64,000 nucleotides of DNA from Gaoshiqia sp050178015 (GCA_050178015.1 JBFXGM010000005.1:62001-126000); one strand, 5' to 3'; counted from the first letter of the stretch, positions 34,491 to 44,650 are shown. Numbers and translations: made by a program. The notes: generated from the letters alone by a model not told the origin.

Positions 34491-36143
34491 TTAATAATAC
34501 AAAAACCGTTTGATCTTTTGCGTAGGCGTTTTTTCGAAGGGTTCTGGCTGCAGAACAACGACCTGGATCCGCGAGAACTTGTTGACTTCGTGGTTCACCT
34601 TTTGCTGGATCTCATTCAGGATTTCATCCACCCGGCCGTTGATTTTCTGGACAGCTTCATCGTGCATCTCGCGGAGGTGTTTCATACGCTGCTCAATCTC
34701 TTCCATGTTCAGGTGGACCATCGCCACCAGCCGTCCTTTTTGCTGAACTACCAGCGATTCAAGCACATATTCCATGCGGTTGATGAGCGACTCAATCTCT
34801 TCCGGATAAATATTTTCGCCGCTAGCGCCCACGATCATATTTTTGATGCGGCCCTTGATGTACAAAAAGCCCGATTTGTCGAACTTGCCCAAATCGCCGG
34901 TGCGGAACCAGCCATCTTCGGTAAAAACATCGGCAGAGAGGCCCGGCTCTTTGTAGTAGCCTTTCATCACATTTTCGCCACGTGCCTGTACTTCGCCTTC
35001 GCCGGTTACGGGGTCGGCATTGGCAATGCGCAGTTCAACGCCCTGCAACGGAACGCCGGTAGAAAGGTAGCGCACATTTTTACCCACCGCGCCGGCCAGC
35101 AGGGGAGAGGTTTCGGTAAGCCCGTAACCAATGGCGAGCGGGAATTTGGCATCCATCAGGAAACGCTCCACCTGGTCGTCGAGCTTGGCGCCGCCGATAC
35201 CGAAAAATTTCAGCTCGCCGCCAAATGTCTGATACAGCTTTTTCCCGGCAATCCGGCTCAGTATTTTTTGGAAAGGCCTTATTTTAAACAAACTGCGCGT
35301 AATCGCTTTATTATTTATCTGAGGAAGGATTTTGCCTTTATACACCTTTTCGATGATGAGCGGAACCACCAGCATGATGGTTGGCTTTACTTCTTGCAAA
35401 GCAGGCAACAACACCGGGGCGGTTGGCGCTTTACGCAGGTAATGTACCGAGCTGCCATGCATGATCGGAAAAATCAACCCCAGCGTATTTTCGAAGGTGT
35501 GCGAAAGCGGCAGTACCGATAAGAACCGGTCGCTTGGATCAATAAATTGAAAAGAGAGGCTTTGTTGGGCTGTCCACACCACGTTTTTATGGGTGAGCAT
35601 AACGCCTTTCGATTTGCCGGTTGTGCCCGAGGTGTAAATAATCGACAGCAAATCGTCTTCCTCCACATTTTCATATTCGAAGGCCACCGAACGTTCGTTT
35701 GTTGAGAAGGACGGGTAATCTTCGCTGTTCACTTCCCGGAAGTTTTCGATACGGATGATCTTCATCAACGGGTATTCTTCGGGCTCCAGCTTGCTCATCA
35801 AACTATCCGAAACGAACACCGCTTCCACTTCTGCATGTTGCAGGATGTTGCGAATCTCGTTGGTATGGAAGTCGGGCAAAATAGGAACGGCCACGGCTCC
35901 TACCGATGCAATCGCGAAAAAGGCAACTCCCCAGTTGGGCATATTGGTACTCAAAATGGCCACTTTGGTGCCACGCTGAATGCCCATCATCCGCAGTTGA
36001 TTTCCTAATTGCTCAACATCCGACTTCAGTTCGCCGTAGGTTTTGGCTTTCTCGCCTGCAAAAACCAGCGAGTTATTGTTTTTGAATCGTTCAAAACTCG
36101 CCTGCAACATCACCGGCAAGGTTAATTTTCTTCTTCCATCCAT
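34491..36143 (-). CDS. AMP-forming long-chain acyl-CoA synthetase
   Basis: A 550-residue ANL-superfamily enzyme. The P-loop-like motif is IIYTSGTTGKSKGVML, the A5 region GYGLTETSP, the adenosine-binding region WFRTGDLGKFD and the hinge YIKGRIKNMIVGASGENIYPEE. The catalytic Lys is expected in TPTQKIKRFLYY at the very C-terminus. It activates fatty acids to acyl-CoA; it may serve the separate acyl-CoA dehydrogenase at 26 kb. Chain length unknown. Confidence 0.94.
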   Translation of the reverse strand: MDGRRKLTLPVMLQASFERFKNNNSLVFAGEKAKTYGELKSDVEQLGNQLRMMGIQRGTKVAILSTNMPNWGVAFFAIASVGAVAVPILPDFHTNEIRNILQHAEVEAVFVSDSLMSKLEPEEYPLMKIIRIENFREVNSEDYPSFSTNERSVAFEYENVEEDDLLSIIYTSGTTGKSKGVMLTHKNVVWTAQQSLSFQFIDPSDRFLSVLPLSHTFENTLGLIFPIMHGSSVHYLRKAPTAPVLLPALQEVKPTIMLVVPLIIEKVYKGKILPQINNKAITRSLFKIRPFQKILSRIAGKKLYQTFGGELKFFGIGGAKLDDQVERFLMDAKFPLAIGYGLTETSPLLAGAVGKNVRYLSTGVPLQGVELRIANADPVTGEGEVQARGENVMKGYYKEPGLSADVFTEDGWFRTGDLGKFDKSGFLYIKGRIKNMIVGASGENIYPEEIESLINRMEYVLESLVVQQKGRLVAMVHLNMEEIEQRMKHLREMHDEAVQKINGRVDEILNEIQQKVNHEVNKFSRIQVVVLQPEPFEKTPTQKIKRFLYY

Positions 36144-36278
36144 ATTCTCAAGCTTCTAACTTCCTTTAAAACAAAGGAAAAGCATAAATGATCAGCAAAA
36201 ATAGTTAAATCTGTGACACCCGGATGTTTTTTTAACATGTTTTAGCAATCAGAAGAATTGTGTAGCTTTAATGCAAGC

Positions 36279-36923
36279 ATGAAAAAGCTATTTTACATAC
36301 AGGAAACAGCCATGTATGTCCGGTTGAAATTTGAGAAGGAAAGCAGCGGGCACGATTGGTGGCACATTCACCGGGTTTGGCAGCTGGCGGTAAAAATTGC
36401 CAAAAAGGAAAAGGCCAATCTTTTTTTGGTGGAAATGGCCGCCTTGCTCCACGATCTGGACGACTGGAAGCTGGGGCCAAACGGGCAGGAAGAGCCGCGT
36501 GCGGTGTGTTGGATGAAAAAGCTGGGGCTGTCCGAAAAGGAAATTGAGCAGATTTGGAAAATCATCGGCGAAGTGTCGTTTAAAGGAGCCGGGGTTGACA
36601 CCACACCCTCTAGCCTGGAGGCCGGCGTGGTTCAGGATGCCGACCGCCTGGATGCCATAGGCGCGATTGGTATTGCCCGGACTTTCACCTACGGTGGCTA
36701 TAAAAACCGGTTGATTTACGATCCGGGCATCGATCCCGTATCACACCGGAGTTTCGCGGCCTATCAAAAAACATCGGCGCCAACCATCAATCATTTCTAC
36801 GAAAAATTACTTTTGCTGAAAGACCGGATGAACACGGAAACCGGCAGAAAAATGGCCGATGCCAGACATGCATTTATGGAGCAGTACCTGGCGCAGTTTT
36901 TTCATGAATGGAATTTGAATTGA
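36279..36923 (+). CDS. HD-domain phosphohydrolase (YpgQ/YedJ-like)
   Basis: A metal-dependent phosphohydrolase with the family pattern: SGHDWWHIHRVWQLA, then LLHDLDDWK (HD pair), and VVQDADRLDAIGAIGIAR with the last Asp. Start 36279 keeps the N-terminal helix found in the family. ATG 36312 has a strong Shine-Dalgarno-like aggaaacagcc just upstream and would give a protein 11 residues shorter; both are plausible. The family hydrolyses nucleotides or pyrophosphate in vitro; the natural substrate is uncertain. Confidence 0.9.
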   Translation: MKKLFYIQETAMYVRLKFEKESSGHDWWHIHRVWQLAVKIAKKEKANLFLVEMAALLHDLDDWKLGPNGQEEPRAVCWMKKLGLSEKEIEQIWKIIGEVSFKGAGVDTTPSSLEAGVVQDADRLDAIGAIGIARTFTYGGYKNRLIYDPGIDPVSHRSFAAYQKTSAPTINHFYEKLLLLKDRMNTETGRKMADARHAFMEQYLAQFFHEWNLN

Positions 36924-36949
36924 GGGGTACACACTAATAGTTGCGGAGT

Positions 36950-37339
36950 ATGAAGATTTCACATGTTGCCATTTGGACCAACGATCTGGAGGGGATGCGC
37001 AATTTTTACATCCATTATTTTGATGCCAGTTCCAATGACGGTTATTATAACCATACCAAAGATTTCAAATCGTACTTCATTACCTTCGACGGGGATTGTT
37101 CGCTCGAGCTGATGCACATGCCCGGTGTCCCGCAGTCGAAAAATGATCCGAAAAAACAATTCATCGGGCTGATTCATTTTGCCATAAACGTAGGATCGAA
37201 GGCGCGGGTGGATGAACTGACCGAAGAGCTTCGCCGCGACGGATTCAAAATAGTAAGCGAGCCCCGCACCACCGGCGACGGCTTTTACGAATCAGTCATT
37301 CTCGATCCGGAAGGTAACCGTGTTGAATTGATGGCATAA
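36950..37339 (+). CDS. VOC-superfamily (glyoxalase/bleomycin-resistance fold) protein
   Basis: At 129 residues it is a single two-module VOC fold: MKISHVAIWTNDLEGM begins the first beta-alpha-beta-beta-beta unit and IHFAINVGSKARVDEL the second. Candidate metal ligands are His5, the Glu in CSLELMHM, the His in LIHFAI and the Glu in NRVELMA, matching glyoxalase I positions. It lies 26 bp after the HD gene and may be cotranscribed. Function within VOC cannot be set. Confidence 0.85.
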   Translation: MKISHVAIWTNDLEGMRNFYIHYFDASSNDGYYNHTKDFKSYFITFDGDCSLELMHMPGVPQSKNDPKKQFIGLIHFAINVGSKARVDELTEELRRDGFKIVSEPRTTGDGFYESVILDPEGNRVELMA

Positions 37340-37415
37340 CCATAGCTCGGGAAAAACAGGGAGGTTTCAGTAAAATAGCGGGAAATAAGAGAAACTGATT
37401 TTCAGGCATGGACAA

Positions 37416-37423
37416 TAATTTTG
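37416..37423 (+). promoter_or_regulatory. Candidate -7 box of the esterase gene
   Basis: TAATTTTG, an exact TAnnTTTG match, followed by ag; the same taattttgag string precedes the second propeller gene at 44823. It is 32 bp before the start codon. Confidence 0.45.
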
Positions 37424-37455
37424 AGTTCACAAATGAACCTTAAAATTAAACTGCC

Positions 37456-38655
37456 ATGAAAACGAACCATTTATTTTATTTCTTGCTGATGGTTCTCTTA
37501 TCGGTTGCCTGCCAGGAAGAGGAAGACTTCGATTCGGAATTTTCAACCGGGATTACCACCAAAAGTGCGATCATCATTCCGGAAGGAATGACCGAAGGCA
37601 CGCTGATAACAACGGAATTCTTCAGTCCTTCGCTTGAAGGAAATTTGCTGGGTGACCCTGCCGTGCGCCAGGTGAATATTTATTTGCCCAAATCGTATTT
37701 TTCCTGCCCGGGGAAAAGATTCCCGGTTATTTATTTTCTGCATGGATTCCCCGCGTGGGAAAGCATGCTTACCGAGCCTGCTCCTTTTGAAATCTTTCGC
37801 AACATGGCCCAATTGGCTATGTCGGTGGACTTTCCGGAGGATGGATTTGTAAACTGGATAAACGATTTGGTGACAAACGGAGAGATGAAGGAATCAATTA
37901 TTGTGATGCCGGACGCACGAACGATGATTGGCCCAAGTTTGTACCTGAACTCGGAAGTTGTTGGTAACTATGACGACTACATTACCAATGATCTGGTAAA
38001 CTTTGTTGATCAGAATCTGCGTACCATTCCCCATTTCAACTGGAGGGCCATCACCGGCCATTGTGCCGGAGCTTATGGCGCTTTAAACATCGCCATGCGC
38101 CATCCTCATGTTTTTCATTATGTTGGTGCGCTGTCGCCTGCCCATTTTACCGATCAGCACCTACTGGCAATGGCCCAGTACTCGGCTTACGAAGACCAGG
38201 TTTGGTCTGAGATGGGAATTCCACCCGGGCCAACGGCTTATGACCCGATGGCCCCGTTTAAATTTGCTACAAACTCGCTTTACATGCTTAGCCAGGCCTG
38301 GCTTCCAAACCCGGACAATCCGCCCTGCTATTGCGACCTTCCTTATGCGGTTATCGATGGTCAAATTGTGCTTGACCCTGAACGAATGGGAAAAGTTGAT
38401 GCCCAGAACCTGTTGGCACAAACTCGACGAAATGAAACAGGACTCCGGCAACTTAAAACTGTTTACTTCGATTGCGGAGCGAATGATGAATTGTTCATGT
38501 TTCCTTTCAACCAACTGCTGGACAAGCAGCTGACAGAGATGCATATCAAGCACCAATTTGAGGTTCACGATGGAACCCATATCAGTCGCCTTTACGAAAG
38601 ACTGGAAAAGATGTGGGGCGAACTATCCAATGATTTTCCTGAATACGATGACTAA
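37456..38655 (+). CDS. Lipoprotein alpha/beta-hydrolase of the esterase D/feruloyl-esterase type, Cys nucleophile
   Basis: A signal peptide with lipobox SVAC (Cys19) and an acidic +2 region (QEEED). The mature fold is the putative esterase family: FPVIYFLHGFPAW oxyanion loop, then the nucleophile elbow GHCAGAYGAL at 201-210, in which the usual Ser is Cys203. Acid and base are probably Asp344 (or Asp339) in YFDCGANDE and His375 in VHDGTHISRL. It lies upstream of the two kinase/propeller pairs and has its own promoter. Substrate unknown; ester-bearing glycans are plausible. Confidence 0.8.
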   Translation: MKTNHLFYFLLMVLLSVACQEEEDFDSEFSTGITTKSAIIIPEGMTEGTLITTEFFSPSLEGNLLGDPAVRQVNIYLPKSYFSCPGKRFPVIYFLHGFPAWESMLTEPAPFEIFRNMAQLAMSVDFPEDGFVNWINDLVTNGEMKESIIVMPDARTMIGPSLYLNSEVVGNYDDYITNDLVNFVDQNLRTIPHFNWRAITGHCAGAYGALNIAMRHPHVFHYVGALSPAHFTDQHLLAMAQYSAYEDQVWSEMGIPPGPTAYDPMAPFKFATNSLYMLSQAWLPNPDNPPCYCDLPYAVIDGQIVLDPERMGKVDAQNLLAQTRRNETGLRQLKTVYFDCGANDELFMFPFNQLLDKQLTEMHIKHQFEVHDGTHISRLYERLEKMWGELSNDFPEYDD

Positions 38656-38789
38656 AAAAAAGCGAAAGCGGTGGAGCAGAAGGTTAGGAGCAGCTTCTGC
38701 CCACCTTTCACTGAAATTTGATTCCAATCAAAAAAGCTGCTGCCCTCGTATAAACGGTCAGGCAGATAACCATTGAAAAATCAAAAGAA

Positions 38790-40976
38790 ATGAATGCTGA
38801 GGGATTTAAAAAGAAACTTGGGCAATTCATTCAGCGACACGATTGCCGAGCAACCCGGAGTCCTGCCGAAGCAGCGCTATTTCAGTACTTTATTGCCGAA
38901 TCTGCAGTTGCTGTTTTTCTTATGTTGACACTCTTGATCATCTCCCTGATCATGCGATCCCCCATTATGGTCGAATATAGCATAAGCCTGCTGCTGATTG
39001 CCGGTTTCTTATCCCATGCCGGTTTCTTTTTGCTTAAGAAAGTTGAACACTCCATTCTTGTGCAACAACTTTTAACCATTGCGATTGTTAGCTTCTACTC
39101 TGCCAAAATGGGAGGTCTGCTAACGAGCGGCGGGATCATAATTCTTGGAAGCGCACCTGTACTAAAGACACTCGTGTTTAAACGGTTTCGGAAGATGATT
39201 GCAGTTTACCTCTTTTTTCTGTTTTGCGTGGTTTTGCTGGCTGTTTTAGAGCCCTACTTTAATGGCAAAAACCTGTTATCGGCAACCCAAAACAAATTCT
39301 TTTTCACATTGAATTTTGCGGTAATAACGACCTATATTTTTCTTTTTGCCGGATATGCACAGCACTTGTTTACCCGGCTGGAGCGTCGCGAAGCCGAACG
39401 TCAAAAAGAAATCAACGATGCAAAAACCCGCCTGTACACCAATATTACCCACGAATTCCGAACCCCGCTGACCGTGATTCTTGGTCTGGCTGAATCACTG
39501 AAAGAAAACTCAAGTGATACACGCTATGCCAAAGCCGAGACGATCATCCGGAACGGCAAAAATCTGCTTCAACTGGTGGATCAAATGTTGGACCTGAGCA
39601 AACTGGAGTCGGGCAACCTGACGGTGAACAAAATCCACGGGAACATCATTCCTTTTCTGCGCTACATTTTTCAGCTTCAGGAATATTACGCACAGGAGAA
39701 AAATCTGCAATTTATTTTTGAGTCCGAAAGTCAGTCGTATGAACTCGATTTTGATCCGGAAAAGATCACGACCATCGTTTCAAACTTATTGAGTAATGCC
39801 ATCAAATTCACGCCCCCGGGTGGACGGGTCAACATGAGGGTAAAGGCGGTGGGAAACTACCTGTCGATCGAAATCATCGACAACGGGATTGGCATCCCAA
39901 AAGAACAGCAGGAAAAAATATTCGAACGCTTCTATCAGGTTGACGACCAAGACACGCGAAAAGCGGGCGGGACCGGCATCGGCCTTGCCCTGGCAAAAGA
40001 ATTGGTAACCCTGTTGAACGGAACAATAATCCTTACCAGCAATCCGGGAAACGAAACGGTGTTTACGGTAAAGTTGCCAGTCACTTCACTGGCCAAGAAG
40101 AAATTTGTCACGGAAGAAATGGTCGATGAAGAATCTGGTATTCAGTCGGGATACAGTACATCGGAGCAATCCATTTCACCGATAAACAATAATGGGAAAC
40201 AAAAATTACTCATCATTGAAGACAACCTGGATGTAGTCAGCTATCTGAAATCCTGTTACCAATCCCATTTCTCCATTGATATCGCCGTGAATGGGAATGA
40301 AGGCTACGCAATGGCCATCGAAACCATTCCCGACCTGATTATCAGCGATATCATGATGCCCGGGATGGACGGTTTCACCCTCTGTAAAAAACTGAAGGAG
40401 GATTACCGGACAAGCCACATCCCCATTATATTGCTGACTGCAAAAGCGGATATTCCCTCACGCATTATGGGGCTGGAACAAGGAGCCGATGCTTATGTTG
40501 TAAAACCCTTTAACCAGCAGGAGCTTCTGGTCAGGATCAACAAATTATTGGAACTGCGCCGTAAATTGTACCTTCGGTATTCCAACGGAGAACCATCAGA
40601 TATTTCGGATAATCCAATCCTTCAGCGCGAAGACCAGTTCTTTAGAAAAGTGACTGAAAATGTGAAAAAGAACTTGCATGATGAGAATTACGATGTTCGG
40701 GTGCTTTGCCGCGAAATGGCCATGAGCAAATCGCAGCTCTACCGAAAATTCAAAGCGTTGACGAATCTTTCGGCAGCAAAATATATCCGCAAATTACGCA
40801 TGGAAAAAGCCCGGCAATTGTTGCTTACAAGCCCAATGAACGTCACGGAGGTGAGCTATGAAGTTGGCATAAAAACCTTGTCCACCTTCAGCGAAATTTT
40901 CAAAGAGGAATTTGGCCTCAGCCCAACCGAATACCTCCATCATAACCAGGAAAAACCACCTTTTAAAGGGCGTTAG
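38790..40976 (+). CDS. Membrane hybrid histidine kinase/receiver/AraC protein A
   Basis: One 728-residue chain: five to six membrane spans (about 33-192) with little outside the membrane, a dimerisation helix with His221 in THEFRTPLTV, an HATPase core (N box SNLLSNAIKF, G boxes IDNGIGIP and GGTGIGLA), a receiver (472-590, Asp520 in IISDIMMPGMDG, Lys572) and an AraC helix-turn-helix (about 628-720). It resembles hybrid two-component systems but lacks the fused periplasmic propeller; a separate propeller lipoprotein follows at 41182. A GGLLTSGG stretch in the membrane part is shared with protein B. Confidence 0.92.
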   Translation: MNAEGFKKKLGQFIQRHDCRATRSPAEAALFQYFIAESAVAVFLMLTLLIISLIMRSPIMVEYSISLLLIAGFLSHAGFFLLKKVEHSILVQQLLTIAIVSFYSAKMGGLLTSGGIIILGSAPVLKTLVFKRFRKMIAVYLFFLFCVVLLAVLEPYFNGKNLLSATQNKFFFTLNFAVITTYIFLFAGYAQHLFTRLERREAERQKEINDAKTRLYTNITHEFRTPLTVILGLAESLKENSSDTRYAKAETIIRNGKNLLQLVDQMLDLSKLESGNLTVNKIHGNIIPFLRYIFQLQEYYAQEKNLQFIFESESQSYELDFDPEKITTIVSNLLSNAIKFTPPGGRVNMRVKAVGNYLSIEIIDNGIGIPKEQQEKIFERFYQVDDQDTRKAGGTGIGLALAKELVTLLNGTIILTSNPGNETVFTVKLPVTSLAKKKFVTEEMVDEESGIQSGYSTSEQSISPINNNGKQKLLIIEDNLDVVSYLKSCYQSHFSIDIAVNGNEGYAMAIETIPDLIISDIMMPGMDGFTLCKKLKEDYRTSHIPIILLTAKADIPSRIMGLEQGADAYVVKPFNQQELLVRINKLLELRRKLYLRYSNGEPSDISDNPILQREDQFFRKVTENVKKNLHDENYDVRVLCREMAMSKSQLYRKFKALTNLSAAKYIRKLRMEKARQLLLTSPMNVTEVSYEVGIKTLSTFSEIFKEEFGLSPTEYLHHNQEKPPFKGR

Positions 40977-41181
40977 GTAATAAATAACCCGCCTGGAACA
41001 TTTCGGTAAACGTTTGGGAAATCACAGAAACTCGCTTTTTGATATTGGCTTTAATTTAGCTTACAAAAAGAGAGCGTTAAAAACCGGCTGGTCGTATAGC
41101 AAATCCTAAAAAACACCTCCGGTTCTTCTGATGTATATGAATAAATTAATGTGAAAGTCAGACGTTTTAAAACGAGTTGCC

Positions 41182-42237
41182 ATGAAAACCACAACATTTA
41201 TTTTAGCTATTCTTGCCTCCTTCCTCTTTGCCCCGGGCTGCGACAAAGATCCATTTTACACCGAACCGGAAACATACACCGAACCGGAACCTGAAAATGA
41301 ACCTGGGGCAGACAATGAACCGGATGCAGGAACCGAAACAGAACCTGATAGTATTTTCAATCCCCAGGGGGATTTCTACCTAAGAAATAAATCCATTTAT
41401 TCCCTGGCTGATGAGGGGAATTTTATGTGGGCCGTAACGGACAGCTTTCTGGTAAAACTGGATAAAAGCACTGAAGAACCATTTTTTTATCCTTTGCCGA
41501 AGATTGTTTATGGCCTTCATTATGGGTTAGAAATTGATAACAATGGGGTGAAATGGTTGCTTTGTATTGGAGTCGGGCTTTACCAATTCGATGAAAATCA
41601 GTGGATGAAAACCGGAATCGATGGGAATCAATGGTTTACGGGATTTGAAATTGATGACGAAAACACGATCTGGGGAGGCACAATAGGGGGATTATTCAAA
41701 TTCGATGGTGACAACTGGACTCACTATACCGACAACAATTCTGGGTTGCCATATTATTCGGTAGGACATATTGCGATAGACAAAAAGAGAAATATTTGGT
41801 TTGTTGGCTCGAATGAGATTTTAACACCATCACACTCATTGGGTAAATACGACGGAACAAATTGGACTGATTACCCCAGGGGATTCGGGGAATCCTTTTT
41901 ACAGCTTACGGTGGACGGTATTGGAAACGTCTGGGTGTTAGCTCGCCATTGGGAAACTGAGCGAAACAGTTTGTTAAAATTTGATGGAAATGACTGGTCA
42001 ACAGTCTGCACTTTAGATCCGGATTTTTCAACCGGATATCAATTAAATCTGGCTATTGAAAACAATACAATATTCTGGTTTGGGTCCGAAAACGGAATCG
42101 CCAGATTCGATGGGCTTAACTGGGCGATATACAACACTGCCAACTCAGATATGCCTTCGAACAATGTTACGGTAATTGTGATAGATGAAGCCGGTAAAAA
42201 GTGGATCGGAACGGACAAAGGATTAGCTGTTTTTTAA
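41182..42237 (+). CDS. Beta-propeller lipoprotein A (two-component regulator propeller repeats)
   Basis: Signal peptide with lipobox APGC (Cys20), an acidic Glu/Pro-rich spacer (about 21-65) and then about six blades of the reg_prop type. Each blade has a W-V/I-G start and a FDGxNWT-like strand; examples are GGLFKFDGDNWTHYTDNNSG and KWIGTDKGLAVF at the end. In ordinary hybrid two-component systems these blades are part of the kinase chain; here they form a free, exported protein directly downstream of kinase A. Likely sensor partner, binding a ligand outside the inner membrane. Confidence 0.85.
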   Translation: MKTTTFILAILASFLFAPGCDKDPFYTEPETYTEPEPENEPGADNEPDAGTETEPDSIFNPQGDFYLRNKSIYSLADEGNFMWAVTDSFLVKLDKSTEEPFFYPLPKIVYGLHYGLEIDNNGVKWLLCIGVGLYQFDENQWMKTGIDGNQWFTGFEIDDENTIWGGTIGGLFKFDGDNWTHYTDNNSGLPYYSVGHIAIDKKRNIWFVGSNEILTPSHSLGKYDGTNWTDYPRGFGESFLQLTVDGIGNVWVLARHWETERNSLLKFDGNDWSTVCTLDPDFSTGYQLNLAIENNTIFWFGSENGIARFDGLNWAIYNTANSDMPSNNVTVIVIDEAGKKWIGTDKGLAVF

Positions 42238-42278
42238 TTAGAAATCGCTAATTAAATGAAATTACTTCCATTTCATCC

Positions 42279-42311
42279 AAAAAGGATTACCAATGCTGGT
42301 GGTCCTTTTTT
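42279..42311 (+). terminator. Terminator after propeller A
   Basis: aaaaagga (42279-42286) pairs with tccttttt (42303-42310), with an inner acca/tggt pair, and ends in a T run. Confidence 0.55.
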
Positions 42312-42426
42312 CCTGTTGCTATTCGGAAACTGCAATGCCTCATGATTCGTAAAGCTATAAGCCTCCCGCGAAAGATGGAACTCAACAACTTAATTGTTGT
42401 TTCAACGAATCCTTAATGAAATCACC

Positions 42427-44598
42427 ATGAGTCCAATCCGAACACACCCGAGTTTTAAAGCCAGGCTAAACTATTTGCTGTTCGATCGGTTTGATGCGTC
42501 AGAAAGAGAAATGAGAAAATTCCACTTTGGCACACAAATAGGGCTTCTGGGCGGTATGCTTCTAATTCTGGTGGAATCTTTTATCTGTCATGTTCCAATT
42601 CTGGGGGATCTGGGGGTAACCGGAGTTATTTACGTCTTCGTATTGCTAATTGTCTATTTCTTCATAAAGGAAGTTAAGTACCTTGTATTGTTTAAAGAAC
42701 TTGGATTACAGGCTATTGTATTCTATTTTGTTTATCATCTGGGGGGAATTAGAACCTGCGGGGGATTCATTCTTATGGGCATAATACCTGTTTTTGTATC
42801 GCTCAGTTTTAAAAATCACCGATGGATGATACTGGTTTTTTCTACCTATTTTATTTCTGTCAGTTACTTGGCAATTGTCGATAAACATCTTCCGGGCAAA
42901 GAAGCCTTATCACCAGATTTGAATCTGATTCTATGGGCTTTAAATTTATTGGTGATCACAACAGTTGTTTTCATTTTTGCCTTGCTGGCCCAACGAATCT
43001 ACACGAACCTGGAACGAAGGGAAGCCGAACGTCAAAAAGAAATCAGCGATGCAAAGACCAGGTTATATACCAATATCACACACGAATTCCGCACACCGCT
43101 CACCGTGATCCTGGGCTTGGCTGATTCTGCTAAAAATAGTGAACAGAATAACATTCCCCGGAAAATGGACACCATCATAAAAAACGGGAAAAACCTGCTC
43201 CAACTGGTTGATCAGATGTTGGATTTAAGCAAACTGGAATCGGGTCGAATGTCGGTAAATAAAATAAGCGCCAACATCATTCCTTTCCTGAAATATGTTT
43301 TTCAGTTACAGGAGTTTTATGCTGAGGATAAAAATATTTCCATGCGGTTTTCTTCCGAAAGCCAGTCGTACGAAATTGAGTTTGATCCGGAAAAGGTGGC
43401 GTCGATTGTTTCCAATCTTTTAAGCAACGCCATAAAATTCACACCCGACGGCGGAGAAATCAGCATGAAAGTTTGCCGGAACGATGAAAGTATCTGTGTG
43501 GAAATCAAGGACAATGGCATTGGAATTCCGCCGGAGAAACAGGAAACCATTTTCGACAGGTTCTACCAGGTGGACGGTGATGCCACGCGAAAAGAAGGCG
43601 GCGCCGGAATAGGACTGGCCATAACCCGGGAGTTGGTTCAGCTGTTGGAGGGCACGATAGAAGTGCAAAGCCATCCCGGAGTTGGCACCGCTTTTACTGT
43701 AAAACTACCTTATATTCCTGCTTCTGAGAAACCAGTTGAAATGATCAACGCCGGTGATGAAACCGGATCGGGGGAACATGATGAGGCAGATGATTTTTTG
43801 CACATCGGTTCGTGCGATCAACAACGATTGCTGATTGTTGAAGACAACCCCGATGTGGTGGGATATTTGAAAGCCTGCTATCAAAATCATTTCTCCATTC
43901 ATGAGGCCAAAGATGGAAAAGAAGGTTTTCAACTGGCCGTAAACGAAACTCCGGATATTATTATCAGCGACGTGATGATGCCCCAAATGGATGGCTTTGA
44001 ATTGTGCAGAAAACTAAAAGAGGATTTTAGAACGAGCCATATCCCGATCATCCTGTTAACGGCAAAAGCCGATATTCCATCCCGGATTGAAGGTTTGGAA
44101 ACCGGCGCCGATGCCTACATTGTAAAACCGTTTAACCAACGCGAATTGCTGGTTAGGATGCAAAAATTACTGGAACTGAGAAGAAAGCTATTTCAAAGGT
44201 ACGCCACCGAAAAAAGCCCGGAAATTTCCTCCGATCCCGTCCTTCAGAAGGAAGACCGGTTCATCCAAAAGATCAACGAGATTATCGAGAAAAATCTTGG
44301 CGACGAGTTCTTCAATATCCACGCGCTTTGCAGCGAAGTGGCCATGAGCAAATCGCAGCTATACCGCAAATTTAAGGCGCTGACAAACCAATCGGCAGCA
44401 AAACATATCCGCACGCTTCGCATGAAAAAAGCAAAAGAGTTGTTGCAAACCACCTCGATGAACATCACAGAGGTCGGCTACGAAGTAGGGATGAAAAGCG
44501 TATCTGTCTTTAGCAAATCATTCAAAGAGGAGTTCGGCTACAGCCCTTCCGATTTCGTGCATCGGAATTCAACTGCCAATGGGCCAAATAGCATCTGA
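42427..44598 (+). CDS. Membrane hybrid histidine kinase/receiver/AraC protein B
   Basis: Paralogue of protein A with the same domain order. ATG 42427 (MSPIRTHPSF) is preferred over TTG 42394. Five to six spans (about 35-195), His219 in THEFRTPLTV, the ATPase boxes NLLSNAIKFT and GGAGIGLA, a receiver with Asp in IIISDVMMPQMDG and an AraC domain ending FVHRNSTANGPNSI. The membrane part has GGIRTCGG, matching GGLLTSGG in protein A. A duplicated copy, each followed by its own propeller. Confidence 0.92.
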   Translation: MSPIRTHPSFKARLNYLLFDRFDASEREMRKFHFGTQIGLLGGMLLILVESFICHVPILGDLGVTGVIYVFVLLIVYFFIKEVKYLVLFKELGLQAIVFYFVYHLGGIRTCGGFILMGIIPVFVSLSFKNHRWMILVFSTYFISVSYLAIVDKHLPGKEALSPDLNLILWALNLLVITTVVFIFALLAQRIYTNLERREAERQKEISDAKTRLYTNITHEFRTPLTVILGLADSAKNSEQNNIPRKMDTIIKNGKNLLQLVDQMLDLSKLESGRMSVNKISANIIPFLKYVFQLQEFYAEDKNISMRFSSESQSYEIEFDPEKVASIVSNLLSNAIKFTPDGGEISMKVCRNDESICVEIKDNGIGIPPEKQETIFDRFYQVDGDATRKEGGAGIGLAITRELVQLLEGTIEVQSHPGVGTAFTVKLPYIPASEKPVEMINAGDETGSGEHDEADDFLHIGSCDQQRLLIVEDNPDVVGYLKACYQNHFSIHEAKDGKEGFQLAVNETPDIIISDVMMPQMDGFELCRKLKEDFRTSHIPIILLTAKADIPSRIEGLETGADAYIVKPFNQRELLVRMQKLLELRRKLFQRYATEKSPEISSDPVLQKEDRFIQKINEIIEKNLGDEFFNIHALCSEVAMSKSQLYRKFKALTNQSAAKHIRTLRMKKAKELLQTTSMNITEVGYEVGMKSVSVFSKSFKEEFGYSPSDFVHRNSTANGPNSI

Positions 44599-44650
44599 AA
44601 ACACCTCTGGAAATGAGTCAATCTTCCATAAGTTGCGGAATTCAGAAAAC

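Noticed and set aside
34518..35522. 334-codon plus-strand frame
   Set aside because: Antisense to the acyl-CoA synthetase, which has all its motifs.
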